Origin: Pseudomonas fluorescens
GTDB lineage: Bacteria; Pseudomonadota; Gammaproteobacteria; Pseudomonadales; Pseudomonadaceae
Assembly (NCBI RefSeq): GCF_902498185.1
Contig: NZ_CABVIX010000003.1
Location: forward strand, 248,001-312,000
Direction of reading: 5' to 3'
DNA length: 64,000 nucleotides
Shown: piece by piece, positions 52,335-62,722 of the stretch
Layout: each line of letters opens with the position of its first letter
Position numbering within the stretch: position 1 is the stretch's first letter
Program-made: the position numbers and the translations under genes
The notes under the pieces: generated by a model
What the model saw: only the letters and a program-made list of their open reading frames with translations
Databases searched by the model: none
What the model was told of the DNA's origin: nothing

Positions 52335-53714
52335 ATGAGAGCATTCACCAGCACCGCACTGGCACTGACCCTTGGCGCATTGTCCGCCACGGCCGAAGCC
52401 GATCTGGCCAGCCAGGACTTCTATCCCCTGACCCCCGCCTCCACCAGCGCCCAGGACGACGCCGAAGGACTGATCGAGGGCCAGAGCCTGGCGGGCACTA
52501 CCCGCAACTGGTACTCCCAGGAAAAAGGGACACGTGACACCCGCTTCGGCTACTACAAGAGCGATGGCAACCGCCACGACACCCGTCGTCGTGACAACTG
52601 GGTGCAGGGCACCATCCTCGACTACAGCTCAGGCTTTACCCAGGGCTCCGTGGGCTTTGCCCTCCAGGCCGCCGCCTATAACGCCATTGCGCTGGAGCAA
52701 GGGCGCTCGAGCGTCGCAGGGCCGAACAACCGTACCCTCACCCACGGCGATGGCGATGTCGTCGGGCAATGGAGCAAGCTGGGCCTTGCCAACCTGCAGG
52801 CACGGATTGCCAACACTACCCTCGTGGCGGGCCGACAGACCATCGATACACCCATGATCGCCTCCATCGGCAACCGGGCCCTGCCCTCCAGCTTCCAGGG
52901 TGTCAGCCTGCACAGCGCCGAGTTCGACAACCTGTCGTTGGACCTGGGCAGTTTCGACCGGGTTTCGCCACGTACCGAGCAGAGCCTGAGCAAGTTTCGC
53001 TCCGAGTATGGCGCCGCAGGCCAGGAAACCGACCGCGCGAGCACCTTCGGCGTCAACTACCAGCCGCTCAAGAGCCTGACCACCAGCCTCTACGCCGCCA
53101 AAGTCGACGATTTCTGGAACCAGTACTATTTCGGCGCGACCCATGAACTGGGCGACAGTTCGGTGCTCAGCCTGACCACCAGCCTCAACTACTACAAGAC
53201 CCAGGACGAAGGCCGCAGCAAGCTCGGTGCGATCGACAACGACACCTACAGCCTGTCACTAGGCCTTCAGCACCAGGCGCATTCGCTGACACTTGCGTAC
53301 CAGGAAGTGGACGGCAACGAGTACTTCGACTACCTGCACGAAACCAACGGCATCTTCCTGGCAAACTCGCTGTTTTCGGATTACAACGGCCCCAATGAGA
53401 AGTCGCTGCAGATTGCCTACGTACTGGACATGGCGCCTTTCGGGGTTCCCGGCCTCACGTTCAACCTGTACAACGCGCGAGGCTGGGGTATCGACGGTAC
53501 TCACTACAAGGGCACCGGTTACGACCTGGCGGGCATGGATGGCGAGACCCACTACGAGTGGAGCGCGGGCACCACGTACGTGATGCAGGATGGCCCGCTG
53601 AAGAACAGCAGCATTCGCGCCACCTACACCGCCCACCGGGCAAGCAAGGGCCAGGCCGACGGCAACCTCGACGAACTGCGGATCGTCACCACCCTTCCCT
53701 TCAACATCCTCTGA
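52335..53714 (+). CDS. opdP: OprD-family porin, dipeptide-associated (OpdP)
   Basis: The 459-residue outer-membrane porin has a signal peptide (cleavage near ATAEA) and the OprD family pattern: SLAGTTRNWYSQEKGTRDTR early, alternating aromatic beta strands, and a terminal strand LRIVTTLPFNIL. By position between dipeptide-binding proteins it matches OpdP, which takes up glycine-glutamate in P. aeruginosa and can admit carbapenems. The ATG at 52335 follows AGGGAG. Confidence 0.9.
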   Translation: MRAFTSTALALTLGALSATAEADLASQDFYPLTPASTSAQDDAEGLIEGQSLAGTTRNWYSQEKGTRDTRFGYYKSDGNRHDTRRRDNWVQGTILDYSSGFTQGSVGFALQAAAYNAIALEQGRSSVAGPNNRTLTHGDGDVVGQWSKLGLANLQARIANTTLVAGRQTIDTPMIASIGNRALPSSFQGVSLHSAEFDNLSLDLGSFDRVSPRTEQSLSKFRSEYGAAGQETDRASTFGVNYQPLKSLTTSLYAAKVDDFWNQYYFGATHELGDSSVLSLTTSLNYYKTQDEGRSKLGAIDNDTYSLSLGLQHQAHSLTLAYQEVDGNEYFDYLHETNGIFLANSLFSDYNGPNEKSLQIAYVLDMAPFGVPGLTFNLYNARGWGIDGTHYKGTGYDLAGMDGETHYEWSAGTTYVMQDGPLKNSSIRATYTAHRASKGQADGNLDELRIVTTLPFNIL

Positions 53715-53785
53715 CCGCGCCGCGTCATGGCCTGCCCTCGCGGGCCGTGGCGTCTAAGCTGAATAACCGAGCACCGGGAGATTCC

Positions 53786-55381
53786 ATGAAAGCGCTATCG
53801 CTACGGGTTGCCTTGGCAGCCCTGATATTGGCCCCCGTCACAGGCGTCACGGCCAAGCCGCTGGTGGTCTGCACCGAGGCCAGCCCCGAGGGCTTCGACA
53901 TCGTCCAGTACACCACTGCGGTGACGGCCGATGCCGCCGCCGAGACCTTGTTCAACCGCCTGGTCGACTTCAAGCCGGGCACTACCGAAATCCGGCCGGC
54001 CCTGGCCGAACGCTGGGAGATCAGCCCGGACGGCCTGACCTACACTTTCCACTTGCGCCAGGGCGTGAAATTCCATCACACCGACTACTTCTCGCCTACC
54101 CGCGAGATGAACGCCGACGACGTGCTCTGGAGCTTCCAGCGCCAGCTAGACCGCAACCACCCCTGGCATGACAAGACCAGCGTCGGCTTTCCCTACTTTG
54201 AAAGCATGAACTTCAGCGCCCTGCTCAGGTCGGTCGAGAAGCAGGACAACCACACCGTGGTCTTCACCCTCAACCACCGCGAGGCGCCGTTCCTGCGGGA
54301 TCTCGCCATGGGCTTCACCTCGATCTACTCGGCCGAATATGGCGACCAGCTGCTCAAGTCCGGCAAGACCCATGACCTCAACAGCAAGCCGATCGGCACC
54401 GGGCCATTCATCTTCCAGCGCTACAACAAGGACGCCCAGGTCCGCTTCAAGCCCAACCCTGACTACTTCAGGGGCAAGCCACCCGCCGATGCGCTGATCT
54501 TCGCCATCGCCACCGACAGCAACGTGCGCCTGCAAAAGCTGCGCGCCAACGAGTGCCAGGTGGCGCTGTACCCCAAGCCTGATGATGTGCCCGCGATCAA
54601 GGCCGATCCCACGCTCAAGGTCGCCGAGATCGAAGGCTTGTTCACCGGCTATATCGCCATGAACACCCAGCGTCCGTACATGAGCGACGTGCGGGTGCGC
54701 AGAGCGATCAACATGGCGTTCGACCGCCAGAGCCATGTCGACCAGTTGTTCGGCAAAGGCAACGCGATGGTGGGGATCAATCCTTATCCACCGAGCATGA
54801 TGGGTTTCAACACCGATAACAGGAACCCGCCCCGCGACCTGGACAAGGCCCGCGCCCTGCTCAAGGAGGCCGGCGTTCCCCAGGGCACCGTGCTGACCCT
54901 GTTCACCCGCAACGGCGGTGGAGGGAGCAACCCCAATCCGCGCTTGAGCGCCGAGATGTTCCAGGCCGACCTGCGTCAGGTCGGCATCACCCTGCAAGTA
55001 CGGGTCATGGAATGGGCCGAGATGCTGCGCCGCGCGAAAAACGGCGAAGCCGACATGGTCGCCACCGGTTGGGTCAGCGACAACGGCGACCCCGATAACT
55101 TCCTCAGCCCACTGCTCAGTTGCGATGCCGTCAAAAGTGGCGAGAACTATGCGCGCTGGTGCAACCCTAAGTTCCAGGCGCTGATCACCGAGGCGCGCCA
55201 GGTGGTTGACGATGATCAACGCGCAAGGCTCTATGCCGAGGCGCTGGCGGTGTACGATGACGAGCGGCCGTGGATCAGCATGGCCCATCCAAAGACGTTC
55301 ACGGCCCTGCGCGCGAACGTGGAGGGTTACCACATCAACCCTCTGCTCAATAACAACTTCGCCACTACCCAGGTGAAGTAG
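53786..55381 (+). CDS. Dipeptide ABC transporter substrate-binding protein 2
   Basis: A 531-residue SBP_bac_5 protein clearly related to the dppA product before the porin: LVVCTEASPEGFDIVQYT, LTYTFHLRQGVKFHHTDYF and GWVSDNGDPDNFLSPLLSCD. The signal peptide ends near VTAKP. Differences in the ligand region suggest another peptide range; this is inference. I chose the ATG at 53786, after GGGAG; the longer frame upstream overlaps the porin gene. Confidence 0.92.
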   Translation: MKALSLRVALAALILAPVTGVTAKPLVVCTEASPEGFDIVQYTTAVTADAAAETLFNRLVDFKPGTTEIRPALAERWEISPDGLTYTFHLRQGVKFHHTDYFSPTREMNADDVLWSFQRQLDRNHPWHDKTSVGFPYFESMNFSALLRSVEKQDNHTVVFTLNHREAPFLRDLAMGFTSIYSAEYGDQLLKSGKTHDLNSKPIGTGPFIFQRYNKDAQVRFKPNPDYFRGKPPADALIFAIATDSNVRLQKLRANECQVALYPKPDDVPAIKADPTLKVAEIEGLFTGYIAMNTQRPYMSDVRVRRAINMAFDRQSHVDQLFGKGNAMVGINPYPPSMMGFNTDNRNPPRDLDKARALLKEAGVPQGTVLTLFTRNGGGGSNPNPRLSAEMFQADLRQVGITLQVRVMEWAEMLRRAKNGEADMVATGWVSDNGDPDNFLSPLLSCDAVKSGENYARWCNPKFQALITEARQVVDDDQRARLYAEALAVYDDERPWISMAHPKTFTALRANVEGYHINPLLNNNFATTQVK

Positions 55382-55393
55382 AACAAGAACGAT

Positions 55394-55416
55394 CGCCAGC
55401 CCTATCCGGGCTGGCG
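55394..55416 (+). promoter_or_regulatory. Intercistronic hairpin before dppB
   Basis: A perfect 9-bp stem CGCCAGCCC/GGGCTGGCG with a 5-base loop lies 13 bases after the binding-protein stop and 40 before dppB. No T run follows. Such hairpins often raise the level of the binding protein over the permease by protecting the upstream mRNA end. Confidence 0.6.
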
Positions 55417-55455
55417 GCATTGCCTTGACCGGCCGCTGATGAGGTACACCAGACG

Positions 55456-56466
<1,011 letters not shown>

Positions 56467-56475
56467 GGCCCCGCC

Positions 56476-57402
56476 ATGACTACCCCCTTTGCAAAAACCG
56501 TGATCCCGGCCGCACCCGTCGACCAGAGCCTGCTGTATCCCTCCCCTTACAAGGAGTTCTGGCACGCTTTCTCGCGCAACAAGGGCGCGGTGGCAGGCCT
56601 TGCCTTCATGTGCCTGATCGTCTTCTGCGCGCTGTTCGCCCCCTGGGTCGCCCCGCACGACCCGAGCGAGCAGTACCGTGACTTTCTGCTGACTCCCCCG
56701 GTCTGGCTCGAAGGCGGCACCTGGCAGTACATCCTGGGCACCGACGAGCTGGGCCGCGACCTGCTTTCGCGGCTGATCCAGGGCGCGCGGCTGTCGCTGC
56801 TGATCGGCCTGTCGTCGGTAGTGATCTCGCTGATTCCCGGGGTGATGCTGGGCCTGCTGGCCGGTTTCTTCCCGCGCTTTCTCGGCCCCTCGATCATGCG
56901 CCTGATGGATGTGATGCTGGCCCTGCCCTCGCTGCTGCTGGCCGTGGCCATCGTCGCCATCCTTGGCCCTGGCCTGATCAATACCGTGATTGCCATTGCC
57001 ATCGTTTCCTTGCCCTCCTATGTGCGCCTGACCCGCGCCGCGGTCATGGGCGAGCTCAACCGCGACTACGTCACCGCTGCCCGCCTCGCCGGTGCCAGCC
57101 TGCCGCGGTTGATGTTCATCACGGTGCTGCCCAACTGCATGGCGCCGCTGATCGTGCAGGCCACCTTGAGTTTCTCTTCCGCGATTCTCGATGCCGCTGC
57201 CCTGGGCTTCCTGGGCCTGGGCGTACAACCGCCGACACCCGAGTGGGGCACCATGCTGGCCTCGGCCCGCGACTACATCGAGCGGGCATGGTGGGTGGTG
57301 AGCCTGCCGGGCCTGACCATTCTGCTCAGCGTGCTGGCAATCAACCTGATGGGCGACGGGCTGCGCGACGCGCTTGACCCCAAACTCAAGAACGCCGCCT
57401 GA
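56476..57402 (+). CDS. dppC: Dipeptide ABC transporter permease DppC
   Basis: The 308-residue second permease has an N-terminal cytosolic extension before the first helix, [19 protein letters not shown] after it, and the EAA-type loop [18 protein letters not shown]. Start at 56476, nine bases after dppB. Confidence 0.95.
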   Translation: MTTPFAKTVIPAAPVDQSLLYPSPYKEFWHAFSRNKGAVAGLAFMCLIVFCALFAPWVAPHDPSEQYRDFLLTPPVWLEGGTWQYILGTDELGRDLLSRLIQGARLSLLIGLSSVVISLIPGVMLGLLAGFFPRFLGPSIMRLMDVMLALPSLLLAVAIVAILGPGLINTVIAIAIVSLPSYVRLTRAAVMGELNRDYVTAARLAGASLPRLMFITVLPNCMAPLIVQATLSFSSAILDAAALGFLGLGVQPPTPEWGTMLASARDYIERAWWVVSLPGLTILLSVLAINLMGDGLRDALDPKLKNAA

Positions 57403-57412
57403 GGAACATGCC

Positions 57413-58381
57413 ATGTCACTGTTGCAGATAAACAACCTGAACGTGCGCTTTGGCGACGCCAATGCCGTGCCCGTGGTCGATGGCCTGGACCTGGCGGTGG
57501 ACGCTGGCGAGATCCTGGCGATCGTTGGCGAGTCCGGCTCGGGCAAGTCGGTGACCATGATGGCCGTGATGGGCCTGATCGATGCCCCGGGGCGCGTCAC
57601 CGCCGATACCCTGCGCTTTGCGGGCACCGACATGCTCAAGCTCAGCGCCCGCCAACGGCGCAAGGTGGTCGGCAAGGACATCGCCATGGTCTTCCAGGAC
57701 CCGATGACCGCGCTCAACCCGAGCTACACCGTGGGCTACCAGATCGAGGAAATCCTCCGCCAGCACCTGGGCCTCAAGGGCAAGGCCGCGCGCCAGCGTG
57801 CGCTGGAGCTGCTCAAGAAGGTCGAGATACCTGCCCCTGAGAGCCGCCTCGATGCCTACCCGCACCAGCTCTCCGGCGGCATGAGCCAGCGCGTGGCGAT
57901 TGCCATGGCCATTGCCGGCGAGCCGCGGCTGTTGATCGCCGACGAGCCCACTACCGCGCTGGACGTCACGATCCAGGCGCAGATCATGGAGCTGCTGGTC
58001 ACCCTGCAAAAAGAGCAGGACATGGCCCTGATCCTGATTACCCACGACCTTGCCGTGGTCGCCGAGACCGCCAAGCGGGTGTGCGTGATGTACGCAGGCC
58101 AGGCGGTTGAAGTCGGCCAGGTGCCGGAACTGTTCGACGTGCCGGCACACCCTTACAGCGAAGCTCTGTTGGCGGCGATCCCCGAGCACAGCATCGGTGC
58201 CGAGCGGCTGGCGACCTTGCCTGGCATCGTCCCTGGCCGCTACGACCGGCCGATCGGCTGCCTGCTCTCGCCGCGCTGTCCCTACGTGCGCGACAACTGC
58301 CGCCAGGAGCGTCCCGCCCTCGATCCAAAGGCTCACAGTCTGGCGCGCTGTTTCTACCCGCTGAATCAGGAGGTGGCGTGA
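57413..58381 (+). CDS. dppD: Dipeptide ABC transporter ATP-binding protein DppD
   Basis: A 322-residue ATPase: Walker A GESGSGKS, signature [14 protein letters not shown], Walker [13 protein letters not shown] and the oligopeptide C-terminal domain with the Cys-rich [17 protein letters not shown] that may bind an iron-sulfur cluster, as in other Dpp/Opp ATPases. I chose the ATG at 57413. Confidence 0.95.
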   Translation: MSLLQINNLNVRFGDANAVPVVDGLDLAVDAGEILAIVGESGSGKSVTMMAVMGLIDAPGRVTADTLRFAGTDMLKLSARQRRKVVGKDIAMVFQDPMTALNPSYTVGYQIEEILRQHLGLKGKAARQRALELLKKVEIPAPESRLDAYPHQLSGGMSQRVAIAMAIAGEPRLLIADEPTTALDVTIQAQIMELLVTLQKEQDMALILITHDLAVVAETAKRVCVMYAGQAVEVGQVPELFDVPAHPYSEALLAAIPEHSIGAERLATLPGIVPGRYDRPIGCLLSPRCPYVRDNCRQERPALDPKAHSLARCFYPLNQEVA

Positions 58382-59349
58382 TGACTGTCGTACTGACTGC
58401 CCGCGAACTCACCCGGCACTATGAAGTCTCCCGCGGCCTGTTCAAGGGACATGCCCTGGTGCGCGCTCTCAATGGCGTATCCTTCGAGCTGGAGGCCGGC
58501 AAGACGCTTGCAGTTGTTGGCGAGTCCGGCTGCGGCAAATCCACCCTCGCCCGCGCCCTGACCCTGATCGAAGAGCCCTCGTCGGGCTCGTTGCAGATCG
58601 CAGGCCAGGAGGTCGCAGGCGCCAGCACGCAGCAGCGCAAGCAACTGCGACGCGATGTGCAGATGGTGTTCCAGAGTCCTTACGCTTCGCTCAACCCACG
58701 CCAGAAGATCGGTGACCAGCTGGCCGAGCCGTTGCTCATCAACACCCGCTTGAGCAAGGCCGAGCGCCGCGAAAAGGTCCAGGCCATGATGCAGCAGGTG
58801 GGTCTGCGGCCCGAGCACTACCAGCGCTATCCGCACATGTTCTCTGGCGGCCAGCGCCAACGCATCGCTCTCGCCCGCGCCATGATGTTGCAGCCCAAGG
58901 TACTGGTGGCGGATGAGCCTACTTCGGCGCTCGATGTCTCGATCCAGGCTCAGGTATTGAACCTGTTCATGGACTTGCAGAAAGAGTTCGGCACGGCCTA
59001 CGTGTTCATTTCCCACAACCTCGCCGTGGTGCGGCATGTGGCGGATACCGTGCTGGTGATGTACCTCGGACGCCCTGCAGAGATGGGACCCAAGGAAGAT
59101 ATCTATGCCAGGCCCCTGCATCCCTATACGCAGGCGTTGCTGTCGGCGACACCGGCGATTCATCCGGATCCGCTCAAGCCGAAGATCCGCATAGTGGGCG
59201 AATTGCCGAATCCGCTGAATCCACCGGATGGATGTGCATTTCACAAGCGGTGTCCGTATGCCACGGAGCGTTGCGCCGTGGAAGTGCCGGCGTTCCGGGC
59301 GGTAGAAACGCGGCAGGTGGCTTGTCACTATGCGGAGCAATTCTTATAG
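58381..59349 (+). CDS. dppF: Dipeptide ABC transporter ATP-binding protein DppF
   Basis: The second ATPase, 322 residues: Walker A GESGCGKS, signature FSGGQRQRIALARA, Walker B VLVADEPTSALD, and C-terminal CAFHKRCPYATERC. The ATG at 58381 shares one base with the dppD stop and follows AGGAGGTG. It closes the dpp locus before a strong terminator. Confidence 0.95.
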   Translation: MTVVLTARELTRHYEVSRGLFKGHALVRALNGVSFELEAGKTLAVVGESGCGKSTLARALTLIEEPSSGSLQIAGQEVAGASTQQRKQLRRDVQMVFQSPYASLNPRQKIGDQLAEPLLINTRLSKAERREKVQAMMQQVGLRPEHYQRYPHMFSGGQRQRIALARAMMLQPKVLVADEPTSALDVSIQAQVLNLFMDLQKEFGTAYVFISHNLAVVRHVADTVLVMYLGRPAEMGPKEDIYARPLHPYTQALLSATPAIHPDPLKPKIRIVGELPNPLNPPDGCAFHKRCPYATERCAVEVPAFRAVETRQVACHYAEQFL

Positions 59350-59368
59350 AGCGATTCAGCACACCATT

Positions 59369-59401
59369 AAAAAAGCCGTCATCCCAGGATGACGGCTTTT
59401 T
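59369..59401. terminator. Bidirectional rho-independent terminator
   Basis: A perfect 10-bp GC stem GCCGTCATCC/GGATGACGGC is flanked by A5-6 on the left and T5 on the right, so it works in both directions: for dppF on the plus strand and for the small-peptide gene on the minus strand. Confidence 0.92.
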
Positions 59402-59417
59402 GCTAGAGCAGAGCAGA

Positions 59418-59492
59418 TCAGTGCATGAAGATCGCGATCAGGATGATCAACGGGATCGGGATTCCGAGGAACCAAAGCAAGAGTGAGCGCAT
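59418..59492 (-). CDS. 24-residue membrane peptide
   Basis: The frame starts ATG at 59492-59490, eight bases after AGGAG, and ends TGA at 59420-59418. It reads MRSLLLWFLG, then IPIPLIILIAIFMH: one charged residue followed by a single hydrophobic helix broken by two prolines. It lies 36 bases after the stop of the 316-residue membrane protein gene and just before a strong terminator, so the two are probably one transcript. I recall similar very short hydrophobic proteins in other pseudomonads but no known function. Confidence 0.72.
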   Translation of the reverse strand: MRSLLLWFLGIPIPLIILIAIFMH

Positions 59493-59528
59493 AGTATTTC
59501 TCCTTGTCCTTCAGGCAATGTCAAAACG

Positions 59529-60479
59529 TTAACGGACTGGCGTGGTACCGACATAGTTGGTGGGGCGGGTGGCATCACCTTCGTCCAACCAGCGGGCCTG
59601 ATCGCGCTGGCGACCACCAAACAGTGCGGCAAGGCTGGCGAAGAAGGCCCCGCACAGCAGCGCGATGAAGGTCCAGATCGCGGTCCAGGCAGCAGCAGAG
59701 GCAGCGGCGTCAGCAGCTTTCTGCGCGGCAACCTTGGCATCCTCAGCCGCCTGGCGGGCCTGAGCGTAGACCTGGTCGACGCGGGCTTCGGCTTCGGCCT
59801 GGGTCAGGCGGGTACGTTGGGCAACCAGCTGTGCCAGGTAGGTGCGGTCTTCAGCAGTGAGGGTACCGTCGCCAGCCAGGGTCTTGGTCAGGATGCGGCC
59901 TGCAACACCATTGGCAGCATCTTCGCTGACCGCGGCAGGACCGTCGGCGCGGAACAGGGTGTCCACGAAATACCCCATCGGATCGCCACCCTTCGAGTCG
60001 GCCGCAGCACCACCAGCCGCCATGCCAGCTCCGCTGGCAACACCCGAAACGACACTGGCACCGGCTTGGGCGCCAGCACCCACTACATTACCCAGGGTCC
60101 CTGCGATCAGCATGGCAGCGACCAACGTCGCCACAGCCCAGGACAGGAAGCCGTGGGCGGTATCGCGGAAGTACACTTCATCACCATGCAGGTTGGCCCA
60201 CTTGACCCGCAGACGGCCAGCAACATAGCCGCCCAGGCCAGAGGCCAGGATCTGCGTGACCAACAGCCACACAATGGTGGAAATGCCGAGCGCCTTTGCA
60301 CTGGCTCCTTCATGCGCCCAGGGCGAGGTGGCTGCAAAGCCGAGTCCCGCTCCCAGGATCACAAGGATCAGCGATAAGGCAGCTGCGGCGGCAGCACCTG
60401 CAAAGATGGCCGCCCAGGAAACTCCAGAGCGGTTTGGGCCGTCGGTGACGGCAGAGGGGTATTCGGCAGTGGTGATCAT
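59529..60479 (-). CDS. Conserved membrane protein of unknown function (316 aa)
   Basis: About four hydrophobic segments are visible: AAIFAGAAAAAALSLILVIL, IVWLLVTQILASGLGGYVAG, LSWAVATLVAAMLIAGTLG and TAIWTFIALLCGAFFASLAAL. Between the third and the last lies a soluble stretch of about 130 residues rich in Ala, Gly, Gln and Arg that looks helical (QAEAEARVDQVYAQARQAAE). I do not recognise a catalytic motif. The C-terminus resembles the tails of PhnA-like or YrvJ-type unknowns only loosely. It precedes the 24-residue peptide gene. Confidence 0.85.
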   Translation of the reverse strand: MITTAEYPSAVTDGPNRSGVSWAAIFAGAAAAAALSLILVILGAGLGFAATSPWAHEGASAKALGISTIVWLLVTQILASGLGGYVAGRLRVKWANLHGDEVYFRDTAHGFLSWAVATLVAAMLIAGTLGNVVGAGAQAGASVVSGVASGAGMAAGGAAADSKGGDPMGYFVDTLFRADGPAAVSEDAANGVAGRILTKTLAGDGTLTAEDRTYLAQLVAQRTRLTQAEAEARVDQVYAQARQAAEDAKVAAQKAADAAASAAAWTAIWTFIALLCGAFFASLAALFGGRQRDQARWLDEGDATRPTNYVGTTPVR

Positions 60480-60535
60480 CGGTAGGCGCCTTTTTTGGTG
60501 GGCAACAAGTCCATTCGCCTAACCATGAGTGCACC

Positions 60536-60545
60536 TGGCATGCCA
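60536..60545. promoter_or_regulatory. Palindrome and -35-like box before the 316-aa membrane protein gene
   Basis: TGGCATGCCA is a perfect 10-base palindrome about 57 bases upstream of the start. On the minus strand a consensus TTGACA (plus 60550-60555) lies just before it, without a convincing -10. The whole gap (60480-60710) holds no gene. Confidence 0.4.
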
Positions 60546-60710
60546 AGTGTGTCAATTCATGACATCTAGGAAAATCAACACGTTACGGTGACGAACTTTC
60601 CTAGGACCGTGCAAAATGCCGGATAAGGCCTTGTCGGGCATGGTCTTCTGCAACGTTCTACTGCCAGTATTGCGCCTGCTCACCGCATCCTCTGGCTTAA
60701 AGGTGAGATT

Positions 60711-61586
60711 TCAAGGCCGCGCATTGATCTGTTTCTGCAGATTCTGAATCTGGCTCTGCAAGGTGCTGAGGTTACGCGTCACCTGGCCCCGGAACGCATC
60801 GAACTCCTGGACCGAGGCACCGCTGGCAGCTGCGGCGGCAGGCGCCGGGCGGTTGTCGATCTGACTCTTGAGCACCAGGACATCCTGCTCCAGGCTCTGG
60901 ATCGCGGTATTGGGGTTGCCTTGCTTCTTCAGCGCAGCGATATCACCGCCGAGACTCTTGAGCTGGGTGTCGATCTTGCCGCCATCCACCTGGGCAGCTT
61001 TCAAGGCAGCGAGCTCGGTATTCACGGCCGATAGCTGCGCCTGCAGCTGGGTCAGCTGTTCAACGCTGGCTTGCTGGCGAGCTTCGCTGGCCTGGTGTTG
61101 TGCCAGATTGGCCTGCTGTTGCTCGTTGACTTGCGTGAGCGCTTGCTCCAGCCGCTTGCCCAGATCCTGGGCCTGACCTGCCACGCCTTGTTGCTGGGTG
61201 CCCTGCTCTGTCAGGCCGGCCTGCAACTGGCGAATCTGCAGTTTCAACGCTTCGCTTTCGCTGGAAACAGTGGTTTCGCTGGCGGCAACCTTGCCGCTGA
61301 TCGCTTGCAGGCGCCCGGCGGCGTCTTCGCTGATGCGCGCGAAGCTTTCCTGAGTAGCAACGAGTTGCTGCTCCATCAGCGAGATCTGCTGGAAGCTCCA
61401 CCAGCCAAGGCCTGCGAGAGCGATGAACGAAGCGCACAGCAACGCCCACAGCGGCGCGGTAGACGCGGGACGGGCGGCCTTCTCGCGACTGCGCACGATA
61501 TGCGCCGGCAGCAGTTCGTCGTCATCACGGGTCCCGGCGTGCAGGGTCGGCACGTCGTCATAATCTTCTCGGGCATTGTTACGCAT
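60711..61586 (-). CDS. Membrane-anchored coiled-coil protein of unknown function (291 aa)
   Basis: An acidic N-terminal segment (NNAREDYDDVPTLH) is followed by one transmembrane helix (LWALLCASFIALAGLGWWSF, about residues 47-66) and a long Gln-rich coiled coil of about 200 residues (LEQALTQVNEQQQANLAQHQ). The end is again helical (TLQSQIQNLQKQINAR). The part after the membrane should face the periplasm. Nothing catalytic is seen; a scaffold or tether role is only a guess. Confidence 0.85.
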   Translation of the reverse strand: MRNNAREDYDDVPTLHAGTRDDDELLPAHIVRSREKAARPASTAPLWALLCASFIALAGLGWWSFQQISLMEQQLVATQESFARISEDAAGRLQAISGKVAASETTVSSESEALKLQIRQLQAGLTEQGTQQQGVAGQAQDLGKRLEQALTQVNEQQQANLAQHQASEARQQASVEQLTQLQAQLSAVNTELAALKAAQVDGGKIDTQLKSLGGDIAALKKQGNPNTAIQSLEQDVLVLKSQIDNRPAPAAAAASGASVQEFDAFRGQVTRNLSTLQSQIQNLQKQINARP

Positions 61587-61677
61587 GGTGAGCTTTCAAC
61601 CAAAGGAGTAATAGCAAAGAGGCACTAGTATAAACCGCCTGGATAGCGATCTCATGGATGATCGCATACGGGCCGGT

Positions 61678-62673
61678 TCAGTAGGCAACCGGCTGGCCTT
61701 TCCACCAGGCGCAGAATTCGTCCAGCGCCGTCCATAGGCTGACCCGTGGGCGGTAGTCCAGTTGCTGACGCGCGCGGCTGATGTCGAGGGTAAAGTCCTT
61801 GCTCATCACCTGCATGCCCAGGCGCGAGAGGGTCGGCTGCGGCCGGCCGGGCCACAGCATGCAGGCCGCCTCATTCAGCGCGGCGGTGCTGTAGGCCAGG
61901 CCGTAGGAGCGATAGCGCGTAACCTGCGGCAAGTGCATCTGGCGCATCACGTAGTTCACCACGTCCCACAGCGGCAGCGGCTGGCCATTACTGATGTTGT
62001 ATGCCTGGCCCAGTGCCTGCTCGTCGGCGAACAAGGCGTTGAGCAGCGCATCGTTGAGGTTGTGCACGCTGGTGAAATCGACCTTGTTGAGGCCGTTTCC
62101 GATGATCGCCAGACGGTGCTTGCGCTGCATCTGCAACACGTGCGGGAAAATGCTCGAATCGCCGGCGCCAATGACGAAGCGCGGCCGCAGGGCCAGCACC
62201 TCGAGGCCGAACTCCTGGGCACCGAAGACTTTCTGCTCAGCCAGGTGTTTGGTGGCCCCGTAGTGGTCGTGAAAACGCCGGGGAATCTGGTCTTCGCGGA
62301 TATCCACGCGTGAGCGGCCATTGAAGTACATCGACGGCGACGACAAGTGCACCAGACGACGCACCTGATGCTTGAGACAGGCCTCGACGATGTTCTCGGT
62401 CACCACCACGTTGCCTTGATAGAAGTCCTGGTAGCGTCCCCAGCTACCCACGGCACCGGCGCAGTGCACCACGGCGTCCACCCCGTGGCAGACACGGTGC
62501 GCAAGCTCCGGGTCGACCAGGTCGCCGGGCATGAACTGCGCGCCGCGCCGTACCAGATGTTCGACGCCCTCGGCACGCCGGCCATTGACCCGCACCTCCA
62601 GGCCCTGCTCCAGGGCGAAACGCGCAAAGCGCCCGCCGATGAAGCCGCTCGCACCGGTGACCAGAATTCGCAT
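61678..62673 (-). CDS. NAD(P)-dependent epimerase/dehydratase (extended SDR)
   Basis: The 331-residue protein has the NAD-binding motif GASGFIGG at residues 7-14 and the catalytic Tyr138/Lys142 (YGATK), with SSPSMYF as the serine region. The mid-part (VHNLNDALLNALFADEQALG) is like 3-beta-hydroxysteroid dehydrogenase-type SDRs. The substrate is unknown. I chose the ATG at 62673 (MRILVTGASG); a start four codons earlier is possible. Confidence 0.88.
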   Translation of the reverse strand: MRILVTGASGFIGGRFARFALEQGLEVRVNGRRAEGVEHLVRRGAQFMPGDLVDPELAHRVCHGVDAVVHCAGAVGSWGRYQDFYQGNVVVTENIVEACLKHQVRRLVHLSSPSMYFNGRSRVDIREDQIPRRFHDHYGATKHLAEQKVFGAQEFGLEVLALRPRFVIGAGDSSIFPHVLQMQRKHRLAIIGNGLNKVDFTSVHNLNDALLNALFADEQALGQAYNISNGQPLPLWDVVNYVMRQMHLPQVTRYRSYGLAYSTAALNEAACMLWPGRPQPTLSRLGMQVMSKDFTLDISRARQQLDYRPRVSLWTALDEFCAWWKGQPVAY

Positions 62674-62722
62674 GTATGACTCCACCTTGCCAGATTACAG
62701 ATGCCATTGACGCCGCTTGCGC

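Noticed and set aside
60594..60599. GAACTT resembling an AlgU (sigma-22) -35 box on the plus strand
   Set aside because: No gene follows on the plus strand and no matching -10 was found; the neighbours are on the minus strand.
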